A DNA stretch of 8,763 nt from Candidatus Altimarinota bacterium (GCA_015489035.1 WFMP01000164.1:1-8763), one strand, 5' to 3'. Counted from the stretch's first letter, positions 1 through 7,375 are shown. The notes: generated by a model from the letters alone, not told the origin. Made by a program: numbers and translations.

Positions 1-71
1 ACTATAAATACAGTTTGCGTTAAAAGCTTCGTAAACTGTGCCTGAGCCTGAGAAATACCAAGTTCCAACAT
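1..71 (-). CDS. Probable Phd/YefM-type antitoxin, N-terminal fragment (runs off the window)
   Basis: Only the first 23 codons are present. They begin MLELGISQAQAQF and continue TKLLTQTVFI. The pattern 'I-S-x-A-x-A-x-F-x-x-L-L' resembles the first strand and helix of Phd/YefM antitoxins, which bind DNA through this end and neutralise a partner toxin through their C-terminus. The ATG at 71-69 is preceded by a strong ribosome binding site, AAGGGG (83-78), with a 6-nt spacer, so the start is secure. Immediately upstream lies a palindrome with a TGTACA core, the same core hexamer described for the E. coli yefM-yoeB operator. That context strengthens a family call that would otherwise rest on 23 residues. 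The toxin partner would lie beyond the left edge. Another small DNA-binding protein is possible. Confidence 0.5.
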   Translation of the reverse strand, partial: MLELGISQAQAQFTKLLTQTVFI

Positions 72-93
72 AGCAATCCCCTTTTTTATTTCT

Positions 94-112
94 AATATAT
101 GTACATATTATC
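94..112 (-). promoter_or_regulatory. Candidate promoter with TGTACA-centred palindromic operator for the antitoxin-like gene
   Basis: A perfect 12-bp palindrome, ATATGTACATAT, occupies 97-108. On the minus strand it overlaps two possible -10 hexamers, GATAAT (112-107) and TATATT (99-94), either of which would start a short leader to the ATG at 71. A palindrome sitting on the promoter is the usual layout for an autoregulated toxin-antitoxin operon. TGTACA is the known core of the YefM-YoeB operator in E. coli. Only one copy is seen here, while the E. coli operator has two. No convincing -35 is visible, as is common for Campylobacterota promoters. Confidence 0.45.
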
Positions 113-179
113 AGATATATACTTATATTTTATTTAAATATTTTAACCCTGTTTTAGTCTTTGCCAATTGCTTCTACAC

Positions 180-205
180 AAGCGGTAAGAAATGAAAAAC
201 CGCTT
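180..205. repeat. Inverted repeat (7-bp stem, 12-nt loop) downstream of the glycan operon
   Basis: AAGCGGT (180-186) and ACCGCTT (199-205) are exact reverse complements separated by 12 nt. This is the most GC-rich short stretch in the intergenic gap and lies about 30 nt past the stop of the last operon gene, where a terminator would be expected. No T-run follows the stem on either strand, so it is not a typical intrinsic terminator. It could be an RNA-processing or protein-binding site, or chance. Confidence 0.4.
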
Positions 206-234
206 AATAGTGATGACAATAAAATCTTTTGTAT

Positions 235-1017
235 CTATACTTCTTTCTTCCTAAATCTTACTATTGCCAACCTTCTGACAAATTTTGCACTCATATATAC
301 CACCAATGCACCATATAAAAAGCAATTGATTTTTTTTGATAAAAATAATTTTTTCAAAAGATACAATTCTCCTTGAAACATAGGATACATTGCTGCAGAC
401 AAACCATCTGCTCCATACGCTTCCTTGTGTAGTCGTACTAATTTAGGAGATTCAATCATATACAAATTGTTTTCATATGCTGCTCGCAACCATAAATCAT
501 AATCTTCTGCATAATGCATAGTATCATCAAAAGCACTTAAATGATAAAAAAAATCTTTTTTCATCATTACACCTGGTGTGGAAAACTGTGTTTTAATTAA
601 AAGTGATTTGAATGTATAGCTCTGCAATTTAGGAACTGTTGCATTATTGCTAAAAGCATCATATTGGTATCTACTGCCTAAGAAGTTTAACATTTTTTCT
701 TGCATAACTGCAAGCTGTATTTCTAATTTTTGAGGATGCCATTCATCATCACTATCTAAAAAAGCAATGTATTTACCAGAAGCTTTTTCTACTCCTTTAT
801 TTCTTGCCGCTGATGGCCCACTATTTTCTTGATATATATATTTATAATCTATATTTTTATCTTTAAAAAACTCCTTTATTGCTCTTTGTGTATCATCTAT
901 GCTGCCATCATCAACTATGAGAACTTCATAATCTTTATATGTCTGCTGGTCAACAGAATGCAAGGCTCTTTGAATAGTTTTCTCCGAGTTATAACAGGGA
1001 ATTATGATTGAAACCAT
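235..1017 (-). CDS. GT2 family glycosyltransferase (WcaA-like), last gene of the operon
   Basis: A 260-residue cytoplasmic GT-A fold enzyme expected to transfer a sugar from a nucleotide sugar to a lipid-linked or surface glycan. Visible motifs are VSIIIPCYN at residues 2-10 (first strand of the nucleotide fold), VDDGS (35-39), the metal-binding DxD as LDSDDEW (87-93), and AEDYDLW (170-176), which carries the likely catalytic acid of inverting GT2 enzymes. The C-terminal part (about 230-256) is hydrophobic then basic (GALVVYMSAKFVRRL), suggesting membrane association. The frame opens upstream at a TTG (1032), but that codon lies inside the preceding gene. ATG 1017 is the better start: it lies 4 nt after the upstream stop and has GGAAAA upstream. 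The donor and acceptor cannot be told from sequence. The amber stop at 237-235 is followed in frame by 26 further sense codons. Confidence 0.92.
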   Translation of the reverse strand: MVSIIIPCYNSEKTIQRALHSVDQQTYKDYEVLIVDDGSIDDTQRAIKEFFKDKNIDYKYIYQENSGPSAARNKGVEKASGKYIAFLDSDDEWHPQKLEIQLAVMQEKMLNFLGSRYQYDAFSNNATVPKLQSYTFKSLLIKTQFSTPGVMMKKDFFYHLSAFDDTMHYAEDYDLWLRAAYENNLYMIESPKLVRLHKEAYGADGLSAAMYPMFQGELYLLKKLFLSKKINCFLYGALVVYMSAKFVRRLAIVRFRKKEV

Positions 1018-1021
1018 CTGT

Positions 1022-1921
1022 TTATTTTCCAAAGAAAACTCTAGTTAAATTAATGATTTTTATACCAACAGGTACTTTTTTCAAGCATTGAAATTTCACT
1101 AAAGACTGACTATTAAAAATAGTTTTAATCATAAAATACGAGATTTGTTCAAGTTCAAAATCATTTAACAGATTCATTTTGTCTTTATATTTTTCAAAAA
1201 TAATGTTTAATTGCTTATTATGTATTGCAATATAATGTTTAGATAGTGCTAAGGCATGCTTATAATTTATATTTTGTTTTGACAATGAATTATCTAAATG
1301 ACGATATTTAAATAAAAATTCATCAACATTTGATATTTTTGCATGATTATTTGCAAACTCAATCCATAACGCATAATCTTCAGCTTTATTATAAACAGTT
1401 TTGCCATAAGCCAATTCATGCGTAATCAAAAAATCTTTTTTTATCATTACCGAACCATGAGCGAAGGGAACTGAACGAGAAAGGATCATATAATTAAAAT
1501 CAATTCTACATGACACAACTCTTGCAGACAAATATTTTGATCGTTCATCAACAATAAAAAAGTGAGATCCACAAATATCAAGATTCTCTTTTTCCATAAG
1601 CTCTATCTGCTTTTCAAATCGCTGGGGTAGGCTTATATCGTCAGCATCCATTCTAGCTATATATTTACCTTTTGCTTTTTCTATACCTTCATTAAGACTT
1701 GCCACTAATCCTTTATTTTTACGAGTCATCAAAACTATTCTGTCATCTTGATTTTTATATTTTTCCATTATTTCTAAACTTTTGTCAGTTGAACCATCAT
1801 TGATAATTATAAATTCAAAATCTTGATATGTTTGATCTAAAATACTTTGTATGGCTTCATCAAGATATTTTTCTGCATTATATACAGACATAATGACTGA
1901 GATTGTTGATATATGATTCAT
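1022..1921 (-). CDS. GT2 family glycosyltransferase
   Basis: A 299-residue protein with a full GT2 domain in its first 200 residues: ISVIMSVYNAEKYL (7-20), NDGSTD (41-46), the metal-binding DxD as ARMDADDISLP (89-99), and KAEDYALW (179-186). It should act at the cytoplasmic face of the inner membrane, adding one sugar to a growing repeat unit. The last 100 residues are Lys-, Asn- and hydrophobic-rich with no recognisable second domain, which is usual for this size class. The ATG overlaps the stop of the preceding fucosyltransferase by 4 nt (ATGA), indicating translational coupling. The ribosome binding site is weak (TTGGAT). It resembles the following GT2 in the catalytic core but not in the C-terminal third, so it is not a recent duplicate. 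The donor sugar is unknown. Confidence 0.92.
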   Translation of the reverse strand: MNHISTISVIMSVYNAEKYLDEAIQSILDQTYQDFEFIIINDGSTDKSLEIMEKYKNQDDRIVLMTRKNKGLVASLNEGIEKAKGKYIARMDADDISLPQRFEKQIELMEKENLDICGSHFFIVDERSKYLSARVVSCRIDFNYMILSRSVPFAHGSVMIKKDFLITHELAYGKTVYNKAEDYALWIEFANNHAKISNVDEFLFKYRHLDNSLSKQNINYKHALALSKHYIAIHNKQLNIIFEKYKDKMNLLNDFELEQISYFMIKTIFNSQSLVKFQCLKKVPVGIKIINLTRVFFGK

Positions 1922-2778
1922 ATTTTAATCCAATTTTTGCAAATAATGTCTTTACTTTGTTTATACATTTTTTTATTAGCAAACCATCTTGCAGGAGCAA
2001 TTACACTCTTATCTTCATTTTGATTTAACCATGCTCCCCACCAACTAAAACTACTATTGGCTATGATATTATTTTTACATAAGCTCATGAGATACATATC
2101 TTCATGTGGTACCCTTTTCTCTTTATTATCAATATAAACCGCATTATTCACTTTTAAATTGTCTTTTACCCAATCAATATCATCTGAGAATATAAAATAG
2201 TTAATATTTTCTTCTTTATTATTCATTAACTGTATAGCTGTTTCATAGTATTCTATACTACATGTACCATGTAAGTTTTTATTTACACTATTTGTAAAAT
2301 CACCTCTTCTAATATGAATAGAACAACTATTCTGTGAATTTAAAATACTTTTTTCTACTTCTTTAGTATAACTTGTTATATTTGAAATCATAGTGAATTG
2401 TTTTAGAATTATTTCTCTAATATCCAAAAAATATTTTTCACTTTGAAAATATCCTTGCATGTATGTATCATCTTCAATCCGTAACAAATTTTCATCAAAA
2501 AGTAAGCTTTTTTCTTCAATTATTTTAGAGTTGTTAAGTCTTAATTTTTTTAATAATTTAAAAATAATACTATTTTTGTAAAACTGATTATTTTCTACTG
2601 TCATAGTAGTTTCTAAGTCTATATTGTATTTATCTAGTTGGTATCCACCATGAAGTTTATATGTGTCAAAAGCACTGATATCTATTTTTACATCATATCC
2701 TTTTAGTTGTAGAGCCTTAGCATAAGCATACTGAAACATTTGGTTTCCTAGTCCACCTATTAATCTTATAATTATCAT
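1918..2778 (-). CDS. GT11 family alpha-1,2-fucosyltransferase
   Basis: A 286-residue enzyme predicted to transfer L-fucose from GDP-fucose, usually in alpha-1,2 linkage to galactose or a similar acceptor. Family hallmarks are clear: IRLIGGLGNQMFQYAYA (4-20), the GDP-binding HIRRGDF (155-161), IFSDDIDWV (196-204), HEDMYLMSLC (225-234) and NSSFSWWGAWLN (241-252). The length is typical for bacterial GT11. The start ATG overlaps the upstream stop by 4 nt and has no good ribosome binding site, so translation probably depends on coupling. The enzyme implies that the cell makes GDP-fucose, but gmd and fcl are not in this window. GDP-4-keto-6-deoxymannose, the intermediate to GDP-fucose, is also the substrate of perosamine synthases, which the aminotransferase of this operon resembles. 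A related GT11 donor such as GDP-rhamnose or GDP-colitose cannot be excluded. Confidence 0.93.
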   Translation of the reverse strand: MIIIRLIGGLGNQMFQYAYAKALQLKGYDVKIDISAFDTYKLHGGYQLDKYNIDLETTMTVENNQFYKNSIIFKLLKKLRLNNSKIIEEKSLLFDENLLRIEDDTYMQGYFQSEKYFLDIREIILKQFTMISNITSYTKEVEKSILNSQNSCSIHIRRGDFTNSVNKNLHGTCSIEYYETAIQLMNNKEENINYFIFSDDIDWVKDNLKVNNAVYIDNKEKRVPHEDMYLMSLCKNNIIANSSFSWWGAWLNQNEDKSVIAPARWFANKKMYKQSKDIICKNWIKI

Positions 2779-3473
2779 TTTTTCAACTTTTTTATGATTA
2801 ATTTTATCGTTTCAATAACTCCTTTTTCTCTTGCTACTTCCAATACTTTTTTGACAAAATTAAATAAGTATTCTAAGTATCTAACTAAACTACTATTTAC
2901 AATCTGCCTATTATCTTCAGTCTTTGGTAATTCTGTGTAATAATGCAGTTTATCAAATAATTTAGTAGCATCTATTTCTGAATTTTCTATTTTATTTTCA
3001 ATATATTCAATATGTTTTATCTTATCTGGTCTCTGTCCATACCACTCTTGATATTCTATATATCTTAAAATATTTTCATCTATCTGACTAGGTACTTTGA
3101 TTATACAATTATTTTGTTCTATTAGTTTACTGTTTTCTATCACAGATGAAAACAAGGCTTCTTTTATCAAGACATTTTCATAAATTGGCAAAGCTCCATA
3201 CAAATCAAATCTAAAATGAATTTTATCATTCTTCATTATATCTATATAGATTTGTTTACCCATATTTAAGAGTTTAATATTTAAATGATTTGAAATATTA
3301 TTTTGAAGGTAACCAAGTATAACTCTTGAAATATCTTCTATATCGTAGCAAAATATATCGAGATCTGAGCCTATTTTGTATTCTGGAAATTCCATTGGCA
3401 ACTTGATAATACAATACTGTCTATCTTCTAATTTTCCAAATATTTCAATCAAGTTTACTTTAATATTTGACAT
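2775..3473 (-). CDS. Uncharacterised protein with nucleotidyltransferase-like GSDLD motif
   Basis: I do not recognise a named family. The 232-residue protein has a short alpha/beta N-terminal domain with KIGSDLDIFCYD (33-44) after a helix and an LPMEFPEY segment. This matches the G-S-x-D-x-D signature of the polymerase-beta-like nucleotidyltransferase fold. A third carboxylate could be Asp90 in HFRFDLYG (86-93), preceded by QIYIDIM (74-80), giving the usual strand-borne acid. The second half is helical and charged, with YQEWYGQRPDKI (141-152), and ends in a Lys-rich tail. No signal peptide or membrane helix is seen. The gene overlaps its upstream neighbour by 19 nt and has a strong AGGGGA ribosome binding site with an 8-nt spacer. 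In a glycan operon it might transfer a nucleotide or phospho-group onto a sugar or alcohol; that role is inference. Confidence 0.75.
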   Translation of the reverse strand: MSNIKVNLIEIFGKLEDRQYCIIKLPMEFPEYKIGSDLDIFCYDIEDISRVILGYLQNNISNHLNIKLLNMGKQIYIDIMKNDKIHFRFDLYGALPIYENVLIKEALFSSVIENSKLIEQNNCIIKVPSQIDENILRYIEYQEWYGQRPDKIKHIEYIENKIENSEIDATKLFDKLHYYTELPKTEDNRQIVNSSLVRYLEYLFNFVKKVLEVAREKGVIETIKLIIKKLKK

Positions 3474-4351
3474 ACTTTTATTCCCCTATTTCCTTGATGA
3501 ACATGGCTACAAGCTCTATGTAATCCATCTAAAATTATATATTTATTTTTTATTTTTTTCACTACTACAAATGAATTTTGATAAGGATCTTGAAGATATG
3601 TAAATTCTTCATAAACTTTTTTATATCGTCCAATATTATAATCTGCTTGTAAAGCTCCGCCTAAATATTTATTTATATACTCTTCGTACAAACTCATATC
3701 TTCACTTAATCCTTTATATTGGGGAGACTCCTTTATTGGTACAATTTTTGAACTAAAATTATCCCAATCTTTGCCTTCTATTATATTACAAAAAAGTTTA
3801 TCCACTTGAATAACTTTCAACTCAAAGTTATTATGCCCTTTGATATAATAAGGTAAATCTACAAAACCATTTTCACATTCAAAGAAATTTACTCCCTCTT
3901 TATAACCAAGATAGTGAAGCATATGCTCTGTTTGCTCTTGAGAATCTGTAGCATGCACTACATGATTATGTGTTCGTTTCTCATGTTCATATGGATTGTA
4001 TTTGTCTCTCAATTTTTCTTTAAAAGCTTTGAGAGTGAGTGATTCTTTATGTCTAAAACTACCTTCATCTAAAAAATCTTCATCAGGATTAAAATTTTTT
4101 ATAAATATAAAACAAACTTCTTGAGGAGTTTTTAACAAATATTTTGTTTTAGCCCGCAAGTGCCAAAATGGTGCATAATCATAAGAATATATCTCTTTTA
4201 CAAAAGCTTTCATGCTCTTTATTTTATGTTTTTGTATTTTTACAATCTCAAAATCTCTATTTACTCTTATATCGTTTAAAATATTATTAAAATATTTTAA
4301 ACCATGACCCCAAATCAGAATACAGTCAATCCGATTTTTCGCTAGTCCCAT
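3455..4351 (-). CDS. Uncharacterised glycan-locus protein with C-terminal ParB/SerK-like domain
   Basis: A 298-residue soluble protein. The C-terminal 50 residues read as a ParB/sulfiredoxin-type fold: DPYQNSFVVVKKIKNKY (255-271) leads into IILDGLHRAC (272-281), matching the 'DGHHR' loop of ParB and of ADP-dependent serine kinase SerK, followed by a helix and GNRGIKVCQI (287-296). The N-terminal 170 residues form a separate domain I cannot name, with FRHKESLTLKAFK (99-111), THNHVVHATDSQEQTEH (127-143) and a hydrophobic first strand IDCILIWGHG (8-17). Since ParB-fold enzymes include small-molecule kinases and nucleotide-dependent transferases, a phosphotransfer role in glycan building is more likely here than DNA partitioning. 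The frame opens at a TTG (4369), but ATG 4351 is preferred, overlapping the GT4 stop by 10 nt. It overlaps the nucleotidyltransferase-like gene by 19 nt. Confidence 0.75.
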   Translation of the reverse strand: MGLAKNRIDCILIWGHGLKYFNNILNDIRVNRDFEIVKIQKHKIKSMKAFVKEIYSYDYAPFWHLRAKTKYLLKTPQEVCFIFIKNFNPDEDFLDEGSFRHKESLTLKAFKEKLRDKYNPYEHEKRTHNHVVHATDSQEQTEHMLHYLGYKEGVNFFECENGFVDLPYYIKGHNNFELKVIQVDKLFCNIIEGKDWDNFSSKIVPIKESPQYKGLSEDMSLYEEYINKYLGGALQADYNIGRYKKVYEEFTYLQDPYQNSFVVVKKIKNKYIILDGLHRACSHVHQGNRGIKVCQILK

Positions 4352-5532
4352 AATTGTCTCATTTCCCAATAACGATTTAATATTTTGGCTATAGGTTCTA
4401 TATAATTACTTTTTTGTAAATTATTTATATAATTGTATCCTAAAGATATCTTTTCTTTTACTTCATCGCTATTATCTATTACTTTTTGTATTGATTCAAC
4501 AAAACTATTTGAATCTGTTAAATTTATGTTAATAGTTGCTTGCTTAAGTATATTAGTGCATTCTAAGGTATTGGGGTACAGAACAGGTACTTTGAACATA
4601 AATGCTTCTAGTGGTGGGATATTAGTATTTGTTATGTATGTTGGCATAACTAATGCAATACAATTTTTATACAAATAAGCCATCTCTTCATTTGACACAA
4701 ATCCAACATAGTGTATCTGTTCATTAATATTTAATATCTTAGCTTTATTTAGTATATAATTTAAATTACCATAATCTGCGCCACTAAATACTGCATGTAG
4801 TCTTGTATTTGTTATTTCTTCATAGAGTTTAATACCATCTAAAATGTATTTATGATTTTTATGTGCCCAAAATTGTGCAGGGTAAAATATAAAAGGTTCA
4901 AGAATATTAAATTTAGTAATAATTGTTTTTCCCAGGTCTGCATCTACTTTTGCTAGTTCTATATTTGGTAAAAATTCAAGTACTTCAACTTTGTCGCTAT
5001 TTACACCATAAAAATTTAATAATTTATTTTTTGTAATTTCTGAATCAACAACAGTAGCAAAAGACTGAATAGCCCCCTCTTTATAAATAGTTTCTCTTCG
5101 TTGAAATTCTCCATTATTATAGACTTCAGGAAAGACTAGAGCATCTCTATGTCCTAAGTCATGTATAGTAAATATAAACCTTGTATTTACTAAATCTGTC
5201 CAAGTTGAAAAAGGTCCAAGAAAATAAGCTAAATCAATATAATCTTCTTTGAATAATAAAGACACTTTTTTAGCTATTCTTAATTGTCTATTTTTATGTT
5301 TTATTATCGTTTTCAAAGTACTTCTAAATCCGCTAAAAATCAATGTGCAATTTAAGTCTTTTGTTTTTAAATATTCTACCGTTTCATATTTGTCTGAGTA
5401 AAATAAAAAATTAAATCGATTTTGGTTCCACTTTAGAAGTTGCTCTACAATATTGTTCGCATAGGTAAAACCACCGCCAACTTTCAATACAGTATTTATA
5501 ACAACTGCTATATTTAGTTTCTTATTATCCAC
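4342..5532 (-). CDS. GT4 family glycosyltransferase
   Basis: A 396-residue GT-B fold retaining glycosyltransferase, acting in the cytoplasm on a nucleotide sugar. The N-terminal domain begins LNIAVVINTVLKVGGGFTYA (6-25), the Gly-rich acceptor loop typical of GT4. The donor-binding half shows FYPAQFWAHKNH (216-227), HAVFSGADYG (246-255), IHYVGFVSNEEMAYLYKNC (273-291) and IPPLEAF (305-311). At the EX7E motif the first Glu is replaced (PTYITNTNIPPLEA, residues 297-310) while Glu309 remains; I believe a subset of GT4 proteins carries a similar variant. The open frame reaches a TTG at 5544, but GTG 5532 is chosen because GGA lies 5 nt upstream and the protein then starts just before the first strand. 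It overlaps the methyltransferase stop by 19 nt. Mannosyl or related transfer is possible but unproved. Confidence 0.88.
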   Translation of the reverse strand: MDNKKLNIAVVINTVLKVGGGFTYANNIVEQLLKWNQNRFNFLFYSDKYETVEYLKTKDLNCTLIFSGFRSTLKTIIKHKNRQLRIAKKVSLLFKEDYIDLAYFLGPFSTWTDLVNTRFIFTIHDLGHRDALVFPEVYNNGEFQRRETIYKEGAIQSFATVVDSEITKNKLLNFYGVNSDKVEVLEFLPNIELAKVDADLGKTIITKFNILEPFIFYPAQFWAHKNHKYILDGIKLYEEITNTRLHAVFSGADYGNLNYILNKAKILNINEQIHYVGFVSNEEMAYLYKNCIALVMPTYITNTNIPPLEAFMFKVPVLYPNTLECTNILKQATININLTDSNSFVESIQKVIDNSDEVKEKISLGYNYINNLQKSNYIEPIAKILNRYWEMRQLWD

Positions 5533-6272
5533 ACTACATTCCAACTATTAAAATCAGGATTTTTATCACTCATCCATTCATATTTTTTTTCTATTGAAAA
5601 ACCAACCTGTTTGCATATTAGTTCTAATTCTGTATCAAAAAAATATCTCATTTTGTGAAGTTCTTGTTTTTCAACTATCTTTTTTGAATTTACATCTTCA
5701 ATAAATACATCATAATGCACATCTACTATATTTTCTTTAGCATATAAAACTGGTTCAGCAATTCTTGTAACTTTGATATTTTCATTTTTAAGTCTTTTTA
5801 TTCTAGTAACCGGCAAATCAGTTAATACAGCAGGTCCATACCAGAAATCAAATATAAATATTCCATCATCATGTAAATGTTTTTTAGCTACTTTAAAAGC
5901 CTTTATTAACTCTTCATTACTATTTTGATAGCTCATAACATGAAAAAGTGACACCACAACATCAAACTTTTTATCTAAATTTAATTCTTGTATATTTGAC
6001 TGACTAAAACTTAACTTATCCTCTTTCCCTTCTCTTCTTTTTTCAGCAATATTAAGCATATCTTCACTTAGATCAATGCCATGAACTATATACCCATTAT
6101 TACAAAAAAGCTCAGCATGTTTTCCAGTACCACATCCCATATCTAGTACAGTTTGTGTATTGTCACTATTTTCTTTTATTAACTTATCTACATATTTCAC
6201 TTCACTACTATAATCTTTATCACTATAAAGTAAATCATAATATTGTGAATATAAATCTCCAAACTGTCTCAT
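5514..6272 (-). CDS. Class I SAM-dependent methyltransferase, probably an amino-sugar N-methyltransferase
   Basis: A 252-residue Rossmann-fold methyltransferase. SAM-binding motifs are VLDMGCGTGKHAELF (42-56), HGIDLSEDML (64-73, acidic residue Asp67 for the ribose) and the strand FDVVVSLFHVMSYQ (103-116). FDFWYGPAVL (141-150) followed by RIKRLKNE is a segment I associate with TylM1/DesVI-like sugar N,N-dimethyltransferases. The N-terminal YSQYYDLLYSDKDY (8-21) also fits that group. His111 and a Tyr near residue 12 could correspond to the catalytic His and Tyr reported for TylM1. The position directly after a sugar aminotransferase, with a 4-nt ATGA overlap, suggests that the substrate is the amino group made by that enzyme. 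The ribosome binding site is AAGG, 7 nt before ATG. An O-methyltransferase role cannot be excluded. Confidence 0.85.
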   Translation of the reverse strand: MRQFGDLYSQYYDLLYSDKDYSSEVKYVDKLIKENSDNTQTVLDMGCGTGKHAELFCNNGYIVHGIDLSEDMLNIAEKRREGKEDKLSFSQSNIQELNLDKKFDVVVSLFHVMSYQNSNEELIKAFKVAKKHLHDDGIFIFDFWYGPAVLTDLPVTRIKRLKNENIKVTRIAEPVLYAKENIVDVHYDVFIEDVNSKKIVEKQELHKMRYFFDTELELICKQVGFSIEKKYEWMSDKNPDFNSWNVVWIIRN

Positions 6273-7375
6273 ATTAAAACCTTATGTAAAATTTCTGACA
6301 CTTCTTCTATTTGCTCTTTTGTCAAAGCTAAACCACTGGGAATATAAAAACCTTTTTCATATAGCTTTTCGCTATTTGGCAAATAATCATTTAAAAACAA
6401 TCCCATTTTATTAAATACTGGCTGTTTATGCATTGGATAAAAGAAGGGTCTTGTCCCTATTTTATAATTACTCAATTCTTTCATGACTTCTTTGGCTGTT
6501 TTTTTACATTCATTTTTTAAAGTTATCGCATAAACCCAATATATATTTTCACAATAGTCTGTTTTAGCTACTGGTAAGTTTATTACTTTTATATTTTTTA
6601 AAAGTTTATTGTACATATTGCCTGTATATCTCTTCTTTTCTACGATCTTATCTATTTGTTCTAATTGTGCCACACCCAAAGCTGCTTGCATATTTGTCAT
6701 GCGATAATTATATCCTAACTCTTCATGAATAAATCTATCTTCACCAAAACAAAGGTTTCTAAAACTTTTTGCTCTTTTATCTAACTCTTCATCATCGCAA
6801 AGCACCATACCACCTTCACCAGTAGTAATTTGCTTATTTGGATAAAAGCTAAAGATGCTTACATCTCCAAAACTTCCGCACTTTCTGCCTTTATATTCTT
6901 GACCTTGCATTTGGGCAGCATCTTCTATAACTTTAAGATTATATTTTTTTGCAAGATTAAGAATGGGATCAATATCTACAGTTAATCCAAAGATATGCAC
7001 AATCATAATAGCTTTCGTTTTTGCTGTTATTTTAGCTTCAATATCTTCTACTATCATATTAAACGTATCTAAATTACTATCCACCAAAACAGGTTTAATA
7101 CCTTGCTTAATCAAAGCTTGAGCACATGATATAATAGTAAATGATGGCATTATAACCTCATCACCTTTTTGTAAATCTAAAGATGAAACTGCAATATCTA
7201 AAGCAGCTGTACCACTAGTGCATGTAGTCGCATACTTACGCCCTACATAATCTGCCATCTCTTTTTCAAACCTTTTGATAAAAGGACCTTCACTACTGAT
7301 CCATCCTGTATCTATGCACTCATTAAGATATTTTTTTTCATTTCCATTTAAAAGTGGTGTATTAACTGGCACCAT
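6269..7375 (-). CDS. DegT/DnrJ/EryC1/StrS family PLP-dependent sugar aminotransferase
   Basis: A 368-residue type I fold aminotransferase that converts a keto-deoxysugar nucleotide to an amino sugar, usually with glutamate as donor. Residues seen: start VPVNTPLLNGNEKKYL (2-17), DTGWISSEGPF (22-32), phosphate-binding TSGTAAL (53-59), VIEDAAQ (149-155, with Asp152 contacting the PLP ring), Schiff-base Lys181 in FYPNKQITTGEGGM (177-190), and GYNYRMTNMQAALG (221-234). The overall pattern is closest to GDP-perosamine synthase (PerA/RfbE) and related 4-aminotransferases rather than the FdtB/QdtB 3-amino group, but substrate cannot be fixed by eye. The length is typical. The start ATG overlaps the cupin stop by one base (TAATG) and has TTGGAG upstream. 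GDP-4-keto-6-deoxymannose would be a natural substrate given the fucosyltransferase in the operon; this is inference. Confidence 0.92.
   Translation of the reverse strand: MVPVNTPLLNGNEKKYLNECIDTGWISSEGPFIKRFEKEMADYVGRKYATTCTSGTAALDIAVSSLDLQKGDEVIMPSFTIISCAQALIKQGIKPVLVDSNLDTFNMIVEDIEAKITAKTKAIMIVHIFGLTVDIDPILNLAKKYNLKVIEDAAQMQGQEYKGRKCGSFGDVSIFSFYPNKQITTGEGGMVLCDDEELDKRAKSFRNLCFGEDRFIHEELGYNYRMTNMQAALGVAQLEQIDKIVEKKRYTGNMYNKLLKNIKVINLPVAKTDYCENIYWVYAITLKNECKKTAKEVMKELSNYKIGTRPFFYPMHKQPVFNKMGLFLNDYLPNSEKLYEKGFYIPSGLALTKEQIEEVSEILHKVLI

Noticed and set aside
143..151. TTAACCCTG repeated at 8115-8123, both borders of the locus
   Set aside because: A nine-base match with no shared flanks is too short to argue for an attachment-site duplication.
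72..234. CRISPR, tRNA or IS element in the gaps
   Set aside because: No regularly spaced repeats, cloverleaf or transposase frame was found in 72-234 or 7804-8127.
161..376. Plus-strand frame of 71 codons starting at a TTG
   Set aside because: It lies antisense to the end of the last GT2 gene and the gap after it, has an Asn/Phe/Lys-rich composition with no motif, and starts at TTG without a ribosome binding site.
331..553. Runs of eight A/T (331-338, 546-553; similar at 5583-5590 and 7331-7338) as possible phase-variation tracts
   Set aside because: All affected frames are intact, A/T runs of eight are expected in such AT-rich DNA, and Campylobacterota phase variation mainly uses G/C tracts.
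829..1011. Plus-strand frame rich in Ile, Phe and Tyr
   Set aside because: Antisense to the conserved N-terminal half of the GT2 gene; the composition reflects AT-rich complement codons.
3376..3603. Plus-strand frame of 75 codons
   Set aside because: Antisense to the overlap of the two uncharacterised genes, without start signals.
4433..4678. Plus-strand frame of 81 codons
   Set aside because: Antisense to the well-supported C-terminal domain of the GT4 gene.
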